Of a stretch of 46,684 nucleotides of DNA, positions 16,063-24,681 are shown in pieces. Each line of letters begins with the position of its first letter. The stretch's first letter is position 1. The translations under genes and the position numbers were made by a program. This DNA is from Spirochaetia bacterium. Lineage in GTDB: Bacteria; Spirochaetota; Spirochaetia; DSM-16054; Sediminispirochaetaceae. Under the pieces are notes generated by a model that was not told the origin of the DNA, did no database searches, and was given only the letters and a program-made list of their open reading frames with translations. Where the stretch lies: NCBI GenBank assembly GCA_021736475.1, contig JAIPFV010000012.1, positions 1 through 46,684 on the forward strand. The letters are read 5' to 3'.

Positions 16063-17370
16063 ATGAAAAAGCTGGTTTTCTTATTGACTGTAGCTGTGGC
16101 GGCAGGACTGTTGTTCGTTGGATGTTCGGGAAAAAAGGAACAGACAGCGGCGGCGGACATGCCTTCCTTTGATCCTGAAAAGGAGTACGTGGTCAGTATC
16201 GGCGCTTATGGTGACCTGGAAAAGGCGTATAAAGCGGTGATGGACACCGACGATTTTAAAAGCACCTTCCCCAATGTAACCGTCGAGTTTCAGACTGCAG
16301 ATTTTGGAGGTCACCACTCCAGGCTGACCACCGTCCTGGCGGCCGGAGAGGCTACTAATGATATTGAGGCTCTTGAAGTAGGCTACATCGCAAAGTTCGT
16401 AGAAGGCGGAGGATTGACTGACCTTGCGGCGGCGCCCTACAACGGAGTTGAAGTAGGAAAAAATATTGTTGATTTTGCAATGTCCAACGCAACTACCAGT
16501 GACGGAGCTCTGGTAGCGATGCCGGTAGATATCGCCCCGGCAGTACTTTTCTACCGCCAAAGTCTGGTGGATGAGGCCGGAGTATCCCTCGAGAACCTCG
16601 AATCCTGGGATGAGTTTATCGAGGTTGGCAAAAAGCTTGTGGCGGACCGTGACGGTGACGGAGAGACAGATCAGTTTGCCATTCCAAATGCAAATGAGGT
16701 TGCCATGACCCCGCTTGCCGGCGGAAAAGGCGGCTGGTTCCAAGATGGAAAGCCCCTGGAACCAAAGGAAAAATTTACCAAAGCACTCACAGTAGTAAAA
16801 AAGATTAGAGAAGCGGGAATTGACGGGGACCTTGGTGCCTGGACAGGACCCTGGACTCAGTCTTTTGCAGACGGTACTGTGGCAGCCACCATCAACGGTG
16901 CATGGTTCGGAGGTGCGCTCAAGACCTGGATCGCTACGGACCTTTCCGGCGACTGGAGAGCTACTCGACTGCCGGGAGATACACTTGCCGCTCTGGGAGG
17001 AACCTACCTCTCTATACCGGCGGAAGTGCCGGATGAGCAGAAGGCTGTAGCCTGGGAATTGATTAAGTATTTGACCACTAGTTCAAACGCTCAGCTGACT
17101 ACCTTTGAAACCATCGATGCCTTTCCGGCGCTTACCACCGTATTTGATGATCCTATCATGAATGAACCAGTGGAATACTTTGGCGGGCAGAAAGTGCGTC
17201 AGCTCTATGCCGAGATAGCCCGAGAGATTCCCAACGCCGCTGTAAGCGAATACGATGCTGCGATTCTCTCGGTGTTTGGAAATGCTATTACCGATGTGCT
17301 TGTGAACGATGCAAGCGTAGAAGAGTCCTACCAGACTGCACTGAACAGCGTGCTGGCTATCGCGGACTGA
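16063..17370 (+). CDS. Sugar ABC transporter solute-binding lipoprotein
   Basis: The 435-residue protein has a lipoprotein signal (MKKLVFLLTVAVAAGLLFVGC) and a family-1 extracellular solute-binding fold, with GYIAKFVEGGGLTDL, PVDIAPAVLFYRQ and the wall NGAWFGGALKTW. Such proteins bind mono- or oligosaccharides. GAGGAG precedes the ATG at 16063; the frame is open upstream but crosses the operator. It is first in a binding protein - permease - permease operon with no ATPase, which must be shared from elsewhere as in MsmK-type systems. Confidence 0.92.
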   Translation: MKKLVFLLTVAVAAGLLFVGCSGKKEQTAAADMPSFDPEKEYVVSIGAYGDLEKAYKAVMDTDDFKSTFPNVTVEFQTADFGGHHSRLTTVLAAGEATNDIEALEVGYIAKFVEGGGLTDLAAAPYNGVEVGKNIVDFAMSNATTSDGALVAMPVDIAPAVLFYRQSLVDEAGVSLENLESWDEFIEVGKKLVADRDGDGETDQFAIPNANEVAMTPLAGGKGGWFQDGKPLEPKEKFTKALTVVKKIREAGIDGDLGAWTGPWTQSFADGTVAATINGAWFGGALKTWIATDLSGDWRATRLPGDTLAALGGTYLSIPAEVPDEQKAVAWELIKYLTTSSNAQLTTFETIDAFPALTTVFDDPIMNEPVEYFGGQKVRQLYAEIAREIPNAAVSEYDAAILSVFGNAITDVLVNDASVEESYQTALNSVLAIAD

Positions 17371-17382
17371 TATTGCAGATAC

Positions 17383-17410
17383 GCGGGGTCTCTTGCGACC
17401 CCGCTTCCTT
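17383..17410 (+). terminator. Intercistronic hairpin, attenuator
   Basis: GCGGGGTC (17383-17390) pairs with GACCCCGC (17397-17404), followed by TTCCTT. It lies between the binding-protein and permease genes, where it would favour excess binding protein. Confidence 0.6.
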
Positions 17411-17427
17411 ACAACAGGGAGGCAAGA

Positions 17428-18273
17428 ATGGATCAGAAAAGTAGTAGTCTTGGCCGGTTCGGCAGTAAAACCATTTTGTATTTGATACTGATGGTTTTTG
17501 TGTTTATCTTCGGTTTTCCCTTTTACTACATGTTTGTGCTTTCGACGGTGCCGGGGACCGAGGTGTACAGGAATCCACCGCACATTTTTTTTAAGAGCTC
17601 TTTCTTTACCAATATCAGGGCGCTTTTCGATGATATTCCTTTCGCGATAAACTTTTTCAACAGTTTTGGTATTGCGACACTTGCGACGGTGACGGTAATA
17701 TTTTTCTGTACTATGGGGGGCTTTGCACTGGCAAAGTACGACTTCAAATGGAAGAAGCCTATCTTTGTGCTTATGCTCAGTACTATGGCAATACCACCTT
17801 TTCTGAATATTATTCCTTTTTTTAAAATGATGATTTTTTTCCAATGGTATGGAACTTGGCTCCCGCTTATTGTTCCGGGAATGGCAAACGCCTTCGGCAT
17901 AATATTGATGACCCAGTTTATGCAGAGCTCGATTCCCGATGCTCTGATGGACGCCGCCCGTATTGACGGCCTGACGGAGTTTGGAATTCTAACTCGTATC
18001 GCCTTTCCCCTCTCCAGAAGCGGGATTGCGGTACTGGGAATCATGACTTTCATCAACAGCTGGAATAATTTTCTGGGAGCCTTGGTCATGCTTCCCAATA
18101 TTCAATCCACCACCTTGCCTGTAGCTCTGTCAAAATTGTTTATGCAGATGGACGGTGACCGCGGTGGTCTAATGGCGGGAACCGTTCTTGCGGTGGTTCC
18201 GTTGATCTTTGTGTTTATTGCTTTCAACAAGCAGATCATCTCCGGCCTAGCCGCCGGCAGCGTGAAGGGATAG
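17428..18273 (+). CDS. Sugar ABC transporter permease, MalG type
   Basis: The 281-residue protein has six predicted transmembrane helices and the ATPase-coupling EAA loop in the form DAARIDGLTEFGILTRIAFP. The C-terminus ends in AAGSVKG, as is usual for MalG/LacG-type subunits. GGGAGG precedes the ATG. It comes before the MalF-type gene, the reverse of the commonest order. Confidence 0.93.
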   Translation: MDQKSSSLGRFGSKTILYLILMVFVFIFGFPFYYMFVLSTVPGTEVYRNPPHIFFKSSFFTNIRALFDDIPFAINFFNSFGIATLATVTVIFFCTMGGFALAKYDFKWKKPIFVLMLSTMAIPPFLNIIPFFKMMIFFQWYGTWLPLIVPGMANAFGIILMTQFMQSSIPDALMDAARIDGLTEFGILTRIAFPLSRSGIAVLGIMTFINSWNNFLGALVMLPNIQSTTLPVALSKLFMQMDGDRGGLMAGTVLAVVPLIFVFIAFNKQIISGLAAGSVKG

Positions 18274-18283
18274 GAGGAAAACT

Positions 18284-19174
18284 ATGGTAGAAACTGGTAA
18301 ACGAATCGCCCCCTACGTATTTATTAGTCCCTTTCTGATTCTCTTTGCGGTATTCGGGCTATTTCCGATTTTATATTCAATTACAATTTCTTTCTTCAAA
18401 TGGACTCTTGCCGGACCTCAGGATTTTCGCGGTATTCAGAACTATATCAGCCTGCTCACAACGGATCCCTTTTTCATAGGCTCCCTGAAAACCACCTTTA
18501 TCCTGCTTGTCTTTGGCTCTCTGCTGCAGCATGTCTTTGCTATTCCCCTGGCAATCGTACTGAACGACCAGAAGGTGAAGGGGCGTGGTTTTTTCAAAAT
18601 CATGTACTTTCTTCCCTATATAACGAGTACCGTTGTTATAGCCCTTGTATTCAACCAGCTCTACGAACAGAACTACGGCTGGTTCAACTTTATTATAGAG
18701 AACTGGCTGGGTTTGGAAGGGGTGAAATGGATACAGAACCCCGGTGCGATCAAGGCAAGTATTGCAATTATGGTGAACTGGCGCTTTATCGGATGGAATA
18801 CAATCATCTACCTGGCTGGTCTACAGGCCATTGACAAAGTACTCTACGAGGCGGCGGAGATTGACGGTGCTACGGGTTTTAGAAAACACTGGCACGTTAC
18901 AGTTCCGCTGCTTTTGCCTATTATATTTTTTGCTGTGTCCATGAGTATCATCGGGGGGATGCAGCTCTTCGAAGAGCCCTTTGTACTGATGAAAGGCTAC
19001 GAAACGATGGGAGGCCCCAGCAATGCGGGCTTAACCAGCGCCTATTATTTGCTTGGCACTGGTTTTAATTTTAACCGTTTTGGAAAGGCTTCAGCTATAG
19101 CTTGGATTCTGTTTGCAATCATTATGGCGATGACCTGGATGAACAAGGTTGTAACCGACCGTTTGCAAAGATAG
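18284..19174 (+). CDS. Sugar ABC transporter permease, MalF type
   Basis: The 296-residue protein has six predicted transmembrane helices, the N-terminal PYVFISPFLILFAVFGLFP helix and the EAA loop EAAEIDGATGFRKHWHVTVP. It pairs with the preceding MalG-type subunit to form the channel. AGGAGG lies ahead of the ATG, 10 bases after the upstream stop. The operon ends at the strong hairpin at 19204. No ATP-binding subunit follows. Confidence 0.93.
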   Translation: MVETGKRIAPYVFISPFLILFAVFGLFPILYSITISFFKWTLAGPQDFRGIQNYISLLTTDPFFIGSLKTTFILLVFGSLLQHVFAIPLAIVLNDQKVKGRGFFKIMYFLPYITSTVVIALVFNQLYEQNYGWFNFIIENWLGLEGVKWIQNPGAIKASIAIMVNWRFIGWNTIIYLAGLQAIDKVLYEAAEIDGATGFRKHWHVTVPLLLPIIFFAVSMSIIGGMQLFEEPFVLMKGYETMGGPSNAGLTSAYYLLGTGFNFNRFGKASAIAWILFAIIMAMTWMNKVVTDRLQR

Positions 19175-19203
19175 TGCAGAGTAGGAAGCTTAATATAAAT
19201 GAG

Positions 19204-19241
19204 AAAGGGGCTGTCTGAGATTTATCTCAGACAGCCCCTTT
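19204..19241. terminator. Bidirectional intrinsic terminator
   Basis: A perfect 17-base stem, AAAGGGGCTGTCTGAGA (19204-19220) with its complement at 19225-19241, has a TTTA loop and A/T-rich flanks. It separates the convergent transporter and regulator genes. Confidence 0.85.
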
Positions 19242-19268
19242 GCGTTGCGCGATGGAACGGTGAAAGGG

Positions 19269-20351
19269 TTATTTGAGGGAGCGAACGCTGCCCCGGACCA
19301 CCAACTCCGGTTTCATTGTAACTCCGTAGGCCAGGGAATCGTTGTGAGGGCCGAGTCTTGCAAGCATCATCTCGGCGGCAATTTTTCCCATAAGGTATTT
19401 GGGGTGATTGAAAGTGGTAAGTCCGGGTGATACGTGGGTGGATTCGGGAATGTTGTCTACCGCAATAACTGAAATATCTTCAGGTATTTTAAGACCATCC
19501 TCTCGCAGTGTCTCGTAGGCCTGGATAGCAACTTGATCGTTAAAATAAAAGATTACTGTAGGACGTTCAGCGGACTTTTCCATAATTTGTCGGGTACACC
19601 AGGTACCAGGGACCAGTGGCTCATCCTCCTGAGCATATCCGCAGGTGAACTCTTCCTGAAGAGTAAGGCCGGCGGCTTCGAGGCCGGCCCGCAGACCATT
19701 GAGCCGCAGTATTCCCGCTTGGTTATCCCGCTTGTATACGCAGCCAACCCTTCTATGGCCTTGTTCAATCAGGTGTTCCGCGGCCATACGACCTATCTGC
19801 TCATCATCAAGGGTAATATAGGATGCTGAAAGCCCTTCGATCATACAGTTGGTAGTGATGATTGGGACACCCGCTTTGTTGAGATCGGTGATAAAGCGGT
19901 TGCCCGGTGTCACCGACGCACTGGCCATCGGTTCCACAATCAAGCCGGAGATTCCCTGATTCAACATACGGCGAATTGATTCTCTCTCCTTTTCCGGATC
20001 ATAGTTTCCGTTGGCCAGGATCATCGTATACCCGCCGCGGTACAGCCCGTCCTCTACCCCGTGAATAAGCTCCGGATAGATCGTGTACATCAGGGAACTG
20101 TTAATAATGCCGATAGCCCGGGAGGGTGGGGTTTCGGCGGTATCACCGAGAAACACTGTGCCCCGTCCGGGGGTACGCTCAATACGATACTTTTTCGACA
20201 GCTGTTCGAGGGCGTGTCTAATTGTATTTCTACTGACATCAAGAGTACGGGAGAGCTCGAGTTCTCCCGGAAGGACTTCTCCTGGTGAAACTGTTCCGTC
20301 GAGAATAAGCCGTTCTATGTAATCGCTCGCTTTCTGATGTTTTGTTGACAT
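19269..20351 (-). CDS. AraR-like regulator (GntR winged helix plus LacI-type sensor)
   Basis: The 360-residue protein couples an N-terminal GntR winged helix (ELELSRTLDVSRNTIRHALE) to a LacI/GalR periplasmic-binding-like sensor domain (AIGIINSSLMYTIYPELIHGVEDG onward; FYFNDQVAIQAYE and ISVIAVDNIPES are typical). This is the AraR architecture, which binds a sugar and releases operator DNA. The ATG at 20351 is chosen because a TTG start at 20399 would place the promoter inside the gene. No Shine-Dalgarno is visible, and the -10 ends 7 bases before the ATG, so a leaderless message is predicted. It is convergent with the sugar transporter it probably controls. Confidence 0.88.
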   Translation of the reverse strand: MSTKHQKASDYIERLILDGTVSPGEVLPGELELSRTLDVSRNTIRHALEQLSKKYRIERTPGRGTVFLGDTAETPPSRAIGIINSSLMYTIYPELIHGVEDGLYRGGYTMILANGNYDPEKERESIRRMLNQGISGLIVEPMASASVTPGNRFITDLNKAGVPIITTNCMIEGLSASYITLDDEQIGRMAAEHLIEQGHRRVGCVYKRDNQAGILRLNGLRAGLEAAGLTLQEEFTCGYAQEDEPLVPGTWCTRQIMEKSAERPTVIFYFNDQVAIQAYETLREDGLKIPEDISVIAVDNIPESTHVSPGLTTFNHPKYLMGKIAAEMMLARLGPHNDSLAYGVTMKPELVVRGSVRSLK

Positions 20352-20358
20352 AGTTAAC

Positions 20359-20399
20359 ACTATAACAGAAGGAACAAATGAAATCAATTGTTTAAACAA
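20359..20399 (-). promoter_or_regulatory. Regulator promoter with palindromic operator
   Basis: On the minus strand TTGATT (20382-20387), 17 bases, TATAGT (20359-20364). The perfect palindrome TTGTTTAAACAA (20388-20399) adjoins the -35 box. The predicted start point is the A of the ATG at 20351. Confidence 0.6.
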
Positions 20400-20439
20400 A
20401 TAGAGTTGCTACCAAACAAAACCTGACGGAAGAGTACTT

Positions 20440-23049
20440 CTAAGTGCCGCCCCTTGGTTTACTGCGGTCGGTGGGCTCGGCGGACAGGGGGTCCTCCGGC
20501 CAAAAGTGTTTGGGGTAGCGGCCGCGCAGCTCCTTCCGTACCTGCGGGTAGGTTTGCTGCCAAAAGGAGTGAAGGTCGCGGGTTACCTGCACAGGCCGCC
20601 CGGCGGGGGATAGAAGTTCGACCTCCACCGGAACCCCTGCTACCCGGGGTGTAGTCGGAAGACCGAAGAGCTGCTGAATACGGGCGGCCAGGATACAGCG
20701 GCCCCCCTCGTAGCGCAGCCGCCGATGGGTTCCTGAAGGCAGGGTCAGCTGCTCCGGGGCCAGCTGGTCAATTTTGTGCTGAAGCTCCCAAGGCAGCAGC
20801 GAACGCAGTGCCTGGGCCAGGGGCAACTCTTTCAGGGAGCTCTGTTTCAGCCTGCGTGGCAGGAAAGGTCCCAGCCACTGCTCAAGCCTGTTTCCCAGGG
20901 TCTCGTCGCTCACATCCGGCCACTTTTCACCCTGTACCTCCCGAAGAAAGGCTATTCGCCGGCGCAGATCATCGGCCCCGCGGCTCCAGGACAGGCGGCC
21001 AAGCCCCTCCTTTTTCAACAGCTCCACTTTAAGAAGCTCCAAGAAGGCCTCCCGGGGAGCGGACAAGTCCGCGGGGGCAATTGGGGTAGAGGAGACCAAA
21101 AGGCCGCCCGCTTGTTCCGTGTCTTTAGTTCCTCCCAGGATTTTGAGCCGGCGGGCTCGGAGCAAGCCGCTTTCATCGATGCTCAGCTGCTCCTGCTGCC
21201 GGGCATGTTCGGCAATAAAGGCCTGAACTTCCGCCTCCGACAGGGCCGCTGCCAGGTAAATTAGCCCTTCCCGCTGCCCGCGGTGCAGAGCCCCGGCCAC
21301 AATCCACTCCGGGGCGAAGCCGCGCTGCCCCTCGATAAGGCGTGCCTCCGGCCCGCTTGCCAGCCGGTATCTGCCCTGTTCGGTTCGCCGGGCAATTCGG
21401 TCCGGATACGCCCCCAGCAGCAGCCAGCCGGGAGAACGGCCGGCAGTACTGTTTTTTGGGAGGGTTCCGGAGGTTTTAGGGCTTGCAGCGGGTGGGTGAG
21501 CGGGGCTGTCGGCACAGTTGTGGCCGGAGGCCAGGCGCTCGAGCCGCTCCGCCTCCTGCAAAACGCGTTCCGCCGGCCCCCGGGAAAGGTCACGGGAAAG
21601 ATCAGACTTAGGTGCGTCGGTGTCCCCGGCTTGCTGAAGCAGCTCTACCCGCAGTCCCAGGTCGGCCCCGTAGGTATTGCGCAGCTCCGGCCGCAGTGGA
21701 TCGCCGTGCTCCAGAATAGCAGCTGTGAGGGCTGCGGTATGTATACTGTTGTGTGTGGCCGCCTCGGTTAGCATGGACGCCAAACGCGGTGCCACCGGCA
21801 TGCGGGCCATGGTCGAGCCCTTGGGGGTGGGTACGCCCTTCTCATCGATGGCAGCGAGTTCCCGCAGAAGCTCCAGCGCCTCTGCGCGGCGCTCGGCATC
21901 GGGCGGGTCTGGCCAGGGGCAGGAACTGCCCTGGGTGTCTCCCCATACCGCCAGGGTCAGGAACAGCCCGGAGAGGTCGGCCTGCTTGATTTCCGGTGGG
22001 TCGAACTCATCCAGACGCTCGTAGCTCTCCCACAGGCGTATCACTGTTCCCGGGCCCAGTCGGCCGGCCCGTCCGGCCCGCTGGGTGGCCGAAGCGACAC
22101 TAATGCGCACGGTCTGCAGCCGGGAGAGGCCGGTATCCGGATCCCAGCTAGTGCGGCGGCGCAGGCCTGAGTCTACTACGCAGCGGATACCCTCGATGGT
22201 CAGGCTCGTTTCGGCAATATTGGTGGCAATTACAATTTTACGTCGACCCGACTTAGGGGGCGCAATAGCCCGGGACTGTTCCTGGGGACTCAGACGCCCG
22301 TAAAGGGGGTGCACCTCTACCCCTTCGGGGAGCTGAGAGGCATGCAGGGCCGAGGCTGCCCGGCGTATCTCCGCCTCTCCGGGCAAAAAGAACAGAATGC
22401 TTCCCTGGTTTTCATTGATCCAGCGGCGGCACTCTTGGGTCCCATGCTGTTCGAGCTGGTCGGCCGGAGCGGGGCGGTAGTGAATTGTGAGCGGATGGAG
22501 GCTGCCCTGGGCCTGCAGCACAGAAAAGGGGTCGGCGGAAAACTGTTCAGTGTTAAGGGTGGCCGACATTACCAGCAGTCGCAGGTCGGGGCGAAACAGG
22601 TCGCGGCACTGCCGGGCAAGTACGCAGGCCAGGTCTGTGGCCAGGGATCTTTCGTGAAACTCGTCCAGAATAACCGCCGCTGTGTCCCCCGCTTCGGGGT
22701 CCTCTAATAGCCGCCGGGTGAAAATTCCCTCGGTCATTACGATGATATCCGGGTTTTTGGGCAGCGAGCGCTCGTAGCGGGTAATGTAGCCTATACGGGT
22801 CTGTCCGTCGCCGAGCTCCTTGAGCCGGGCCGCCAGGGCACGAACTGCCGGGCGCCGGGGCTGCAGCAGTAGTATTGTCCGCCCCTGCCGCCACGCTGCA
22901 TCCAGCAGAAAGAAGGGAACCAGTGTCGATTTTCCGCTGCCCGGGGGGGCCTCGATTACCGGAATCCGCTGTTCCTCAAGCTTTTGCTGAATGGCCGGTC
23001 GCAGAGAGAGCACCGGATAGGCGGGCAGTTGTGCTTCTTTGTTGTACAT
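20440..23049 (-). CDS. hrpB: ATP-dependent helicase HrpB
   Basis: The 869-residue protein is a DEAH-type helicase. Visible motifs: I (APPGSGKST), II (ILDEFHERS), III (VMSATLN), V (ATNIAETSLT) and VI (QRAGRAGR). The region after motif VI carries the HrpB-specific C-terminal domain ending in HFWPEDPLSAEPT. Length is close to the family norm (about 810-850), with a Gly/Ser/Pro-rich insertion around residues 500-530. The ATG at 23049 has GGAG six bases ahead and is preferred over a GTG at 23070. It is a housekeeping-like single gene, divergent from the next. Confidence 0.95.
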   Translation of the reverse strand: MYNKEAQLPAYPVLSLRPAIQQKLEEQRIPVIEAPPGSGKSTLVPFFLLDAAWRQGRTILLLQPRRPAVRALAARLKELGDGQTRIGYITRYERSLPKNPDIIVMTEGIFTRRLLEDPEAGDTAAVILDEFHERSLATDLACVLARQCRDLFRPDLRLLVMSATLNTEQFSADPFSVLQAQGSLHPLTIHYRPAPADQLEQHGTQECRRWINENQGSILFFLPGEAEIRRAASALHASQLPEGVEVHPLYGRLSPQEQSRAIAPPKSGRRKIVIATNIAETSLTIEGIRCVVDSGLRRRTSWDPDTGLSRLQTVRISVASATQRAGRAGRLGPGTVIRLWESYERLDEFDPPEIKQADLSGLFLTLAVWGDTQGSSCPWPDPPDAERRAEALELLRELAAIDEKGVPTPKGSTMARMPVAPRLASMLTEAATHNSIHTAALTAAILEHGDPLRPELRNTYGADLGLRVELLQQAGDTDAPKSDLSRDLSRGPAERVLQEAERLERLASGHNCADSPAHPPAASPKTSGTLPKNSTAGRSPGWLLLGAYPDRIARRTEQGRYRLASGPEARLIEGQRGFAPEWIVAGALHRGQREGLIYLAAALSEAEVQAFIAEHARQQEQLSIDESGLLRARRLKILGGTKDTEQAGGLLVSSTPIAPADLSAPREAFLELLKVELLKKEGLGRLSWSRGADDLRRRIAFLREVQGEKWPDVSDETLGNRLEQWLGPFLPRRLKQSSLKELPLAQALRSLLPWELQHKIDQLAPEQLTLPSGTHRRLRYEGGRCILAARIQQLFGLPTTPRVAGVPVEVELLSPAGRPVQVTRDLHSFWQQTYPQVRKELRGRYPKHFWPEDPLSAEPTDRSKPRGGT

Positions 23050-23164
23050 AACCGCTCCAGTGTACCCCACAAGCCCACAGCGTTTGAACCACTCAGGAAC
23101 TTTTTAATATTTCCATGGATTGGCGGCTTCATCAGAGTTACATTCTACTTATAAGGAGCATACA

Positions 23165-23746
23165 ATGCACAAAACATATATCTACTGGCTGGTGATGCTG
23201 TTCGTTTTCCTGCTGGGACCCGTATTTCACGGAGCTGCCTTGGGCGGACGGGAGGCTGAAGAAGAGGGTCCGGTTCTTACAGAGGAAAATTCACGGGAGA
23301 TAGTACTGTATATGATTCATCCGGCACCGGGAACCTCTGCGGTGGCCGCAGTCCCGCGCCCGGCGGGGCAGGCTGCCTGGTACTTGTTCCAGAGAGTCGA
23401 AACCTCCGGCGGAAGGGTTCGAGTGACTGGGGATAGACAGCTCTCCGGCCCGATTCTATCCCGGGATATGAGCGGTCTTACCGGCGAGCTCCGGCTCAGC
23501 CGCTTCAGAATGACCTTGGAGCCCCAGACACAACTATCCTACCGCAACCCTCGGGAAGTGCAGGTGAACTTTGATCTGGATGATATGCTGAACGGGAGCA
23601 GGGTGGAGCTGCAGCCGGCCCAGCAGGCGGTGGTACAGGCCGCCCGGTCGGTGGATGCCGGCACCTCTCTGATGCGGGTAAAGTCGGTATCGGTTGAGGG
23701 CGACAGTTGGTCAGCGGTGGTGGAGGTGGCCGACCCTATTCAATAA
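23165..23746 (+). CDS. Small secreted protein of unknown function
   Basis: The 193-residue protein has a signal peptide (KTYIYWLVMLFVFLLGPVF) followed by an acidic stretch (GGREAEEEGP). The rest is beta-rich with no recognised motif. AAGGAG precedes the ATG at 23165. It is a single gene, divergent from hrpB. Not recognised; probably an envelope or periplasmic protein. Confidence 0.7.
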   Translation: MHKTYIYWLVMLFVFLLGPVFHGAALGGREAEEEGPVLTEENSREIVLYMIHPAPGTSAVAAVPRPAGQAAWYLFQRVETSGGRVRVTGDRQLSGPILSRDMSGLTGELRLSRFRMTLEPQTQLSYRNPREVQVNFDLDDMLNGSRVELQPAQQAVVQAARSVDAGTSLMRVKSVSVEGDSWSAVVEVADPIQ

Positions 23747-23816
23747 AGCCTGCTACTAAAGCCTGGAGGTGGGGGAATCGGAAAAACTGGGGCAGTAGGG
23801 TACCCAATGCCTGTTC

Positions 23817-23874
23817 CTCGATGCCGAAAGTCAACGTTTTGAGGAGCCAAATTTGAGTGACTTACGGCATCGAG
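23817..23874. other. Long imperfect hairpin between convergent genes
   Basis: CTCGATGCCG (23817-23826) pairs with CGGCATCGAG (23865-23874); AAGTCA (23828-23833) and TGACTT (23858-23863) continue the stem inside. The loop is about 24 bases. No T-run follows directly, so it may be a structured RNA end, a processing site or a repeat. Confidence 0.55.
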
Positions 23875-23928
23875 CTCAAGCTCTTTTGCCTGCCTTCTCC
23901 CGCCACTTATTCTCACGACTTATTCTCG

Positions 23929-24681
23929 CTAGATTGGAATTACCGTGGGATGACCGCCGGCTTCCACCACTTGCGTATCCATAGCGTAGACCTCGCGTAG
24001 AGCAGGGGGGCTTATTATTTCTCTGCCCCCGGCAGCGTAGATTCGGCCATCCTTGAGCAGGAGAAACTTGTCGGAATAGCGGAGGGCCAGGTTGATGTCG
24101 TGCATACTCATTACCGCTGCCCGGGGAGTGGCGTGAATAAGGGATTGGATCTTTTTCATAAGACGGTGCTGATTGCTTATGTCCAGGCTGCTGGTGGGCT
24201 CGTCGAATAGGATTGCCCGGGGCTCCTGAGCCATAGCCCGGGCAATTTGGACCAGCTGGAACTCCCCGCCGCTTATTTCGTCGGCGTAGCGCAGCGAAAG
24301 ATGTTCCAGCCCCAGCATCCGAAGCGCCTCCATCGCCTGCCGATGGTCTTCCTTACCGGGGCTCCACTTGAAATGGGGTTTTCGTCCCAGTAGTATCAGG
24401 TCGTACACCTTTATGCTGGAGACTTCGCCCTGCTGGGGGACCCAGCCCATCTTTCCGGCTATCTTCCTGCGGCTCATCTCCCGGGCATCTTTTCCGTCGA
24501 TAAGAACAGTTCCGCCCCGGGGAGAAAGGATCCGGTTGAGGCATTTGAGCAGCGTGGTTTTTCCTGCTCCATTTGGTCCGAGAATGGAAAGTATCTCTCC
24601 CTCATGAACCGACAGAGCTACATCCCGGATGATTGGAACACTCTTATAGCGAAAGTTCAGTCCGTCGACCTGTAGAATCAT
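23929..24681 (-). CDS. Metal/chelate ABC transporter ATPase (FecE/BtuD type)
   Basis: The 250-residue ATPase has Walker A GPNGAGKT, signature SGGEFQLVQIARAMA, Walker B AILFDEPTSSLD and the H-loop SMHD. It resembles the ATP subunits of siderophore, haem and cobalamin importers. Its ATG overlaps the permease stop by four bases, so the two are translationally coupled. It is the last gene of the nikR-like operon and drives import through the FecCD-type permease. Confidence 0.93.
   Translation of the reverse strand: MILQVDGLNFRYKSVPIIRDVALSVHEGEILSILGPNGAGKTTLLKCLNRILSPRGGTVLIDGKDAREMSRRKIAGKMGWVPQQGEVSSIKVYDLILLGRKPHFKWSPGKEDHRQAMEALRMLGLEHLSLRYADEISGGEFQLVQIARAMAQEPRAILFDEPTSSLDISNQHRLMKKIQSLIHATPRAAVMSMHDINLALRYSDKFLLLKDGRIYAAGGREIISPPALREVYAMDTQVVEAGGHPTVIPI

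Noticed and set aside
16081-16743. Leftward 220-codon frame
   Set aside because: It is the shadow of the sugar-binding protein gene, whose family match and ribosome site are clear.
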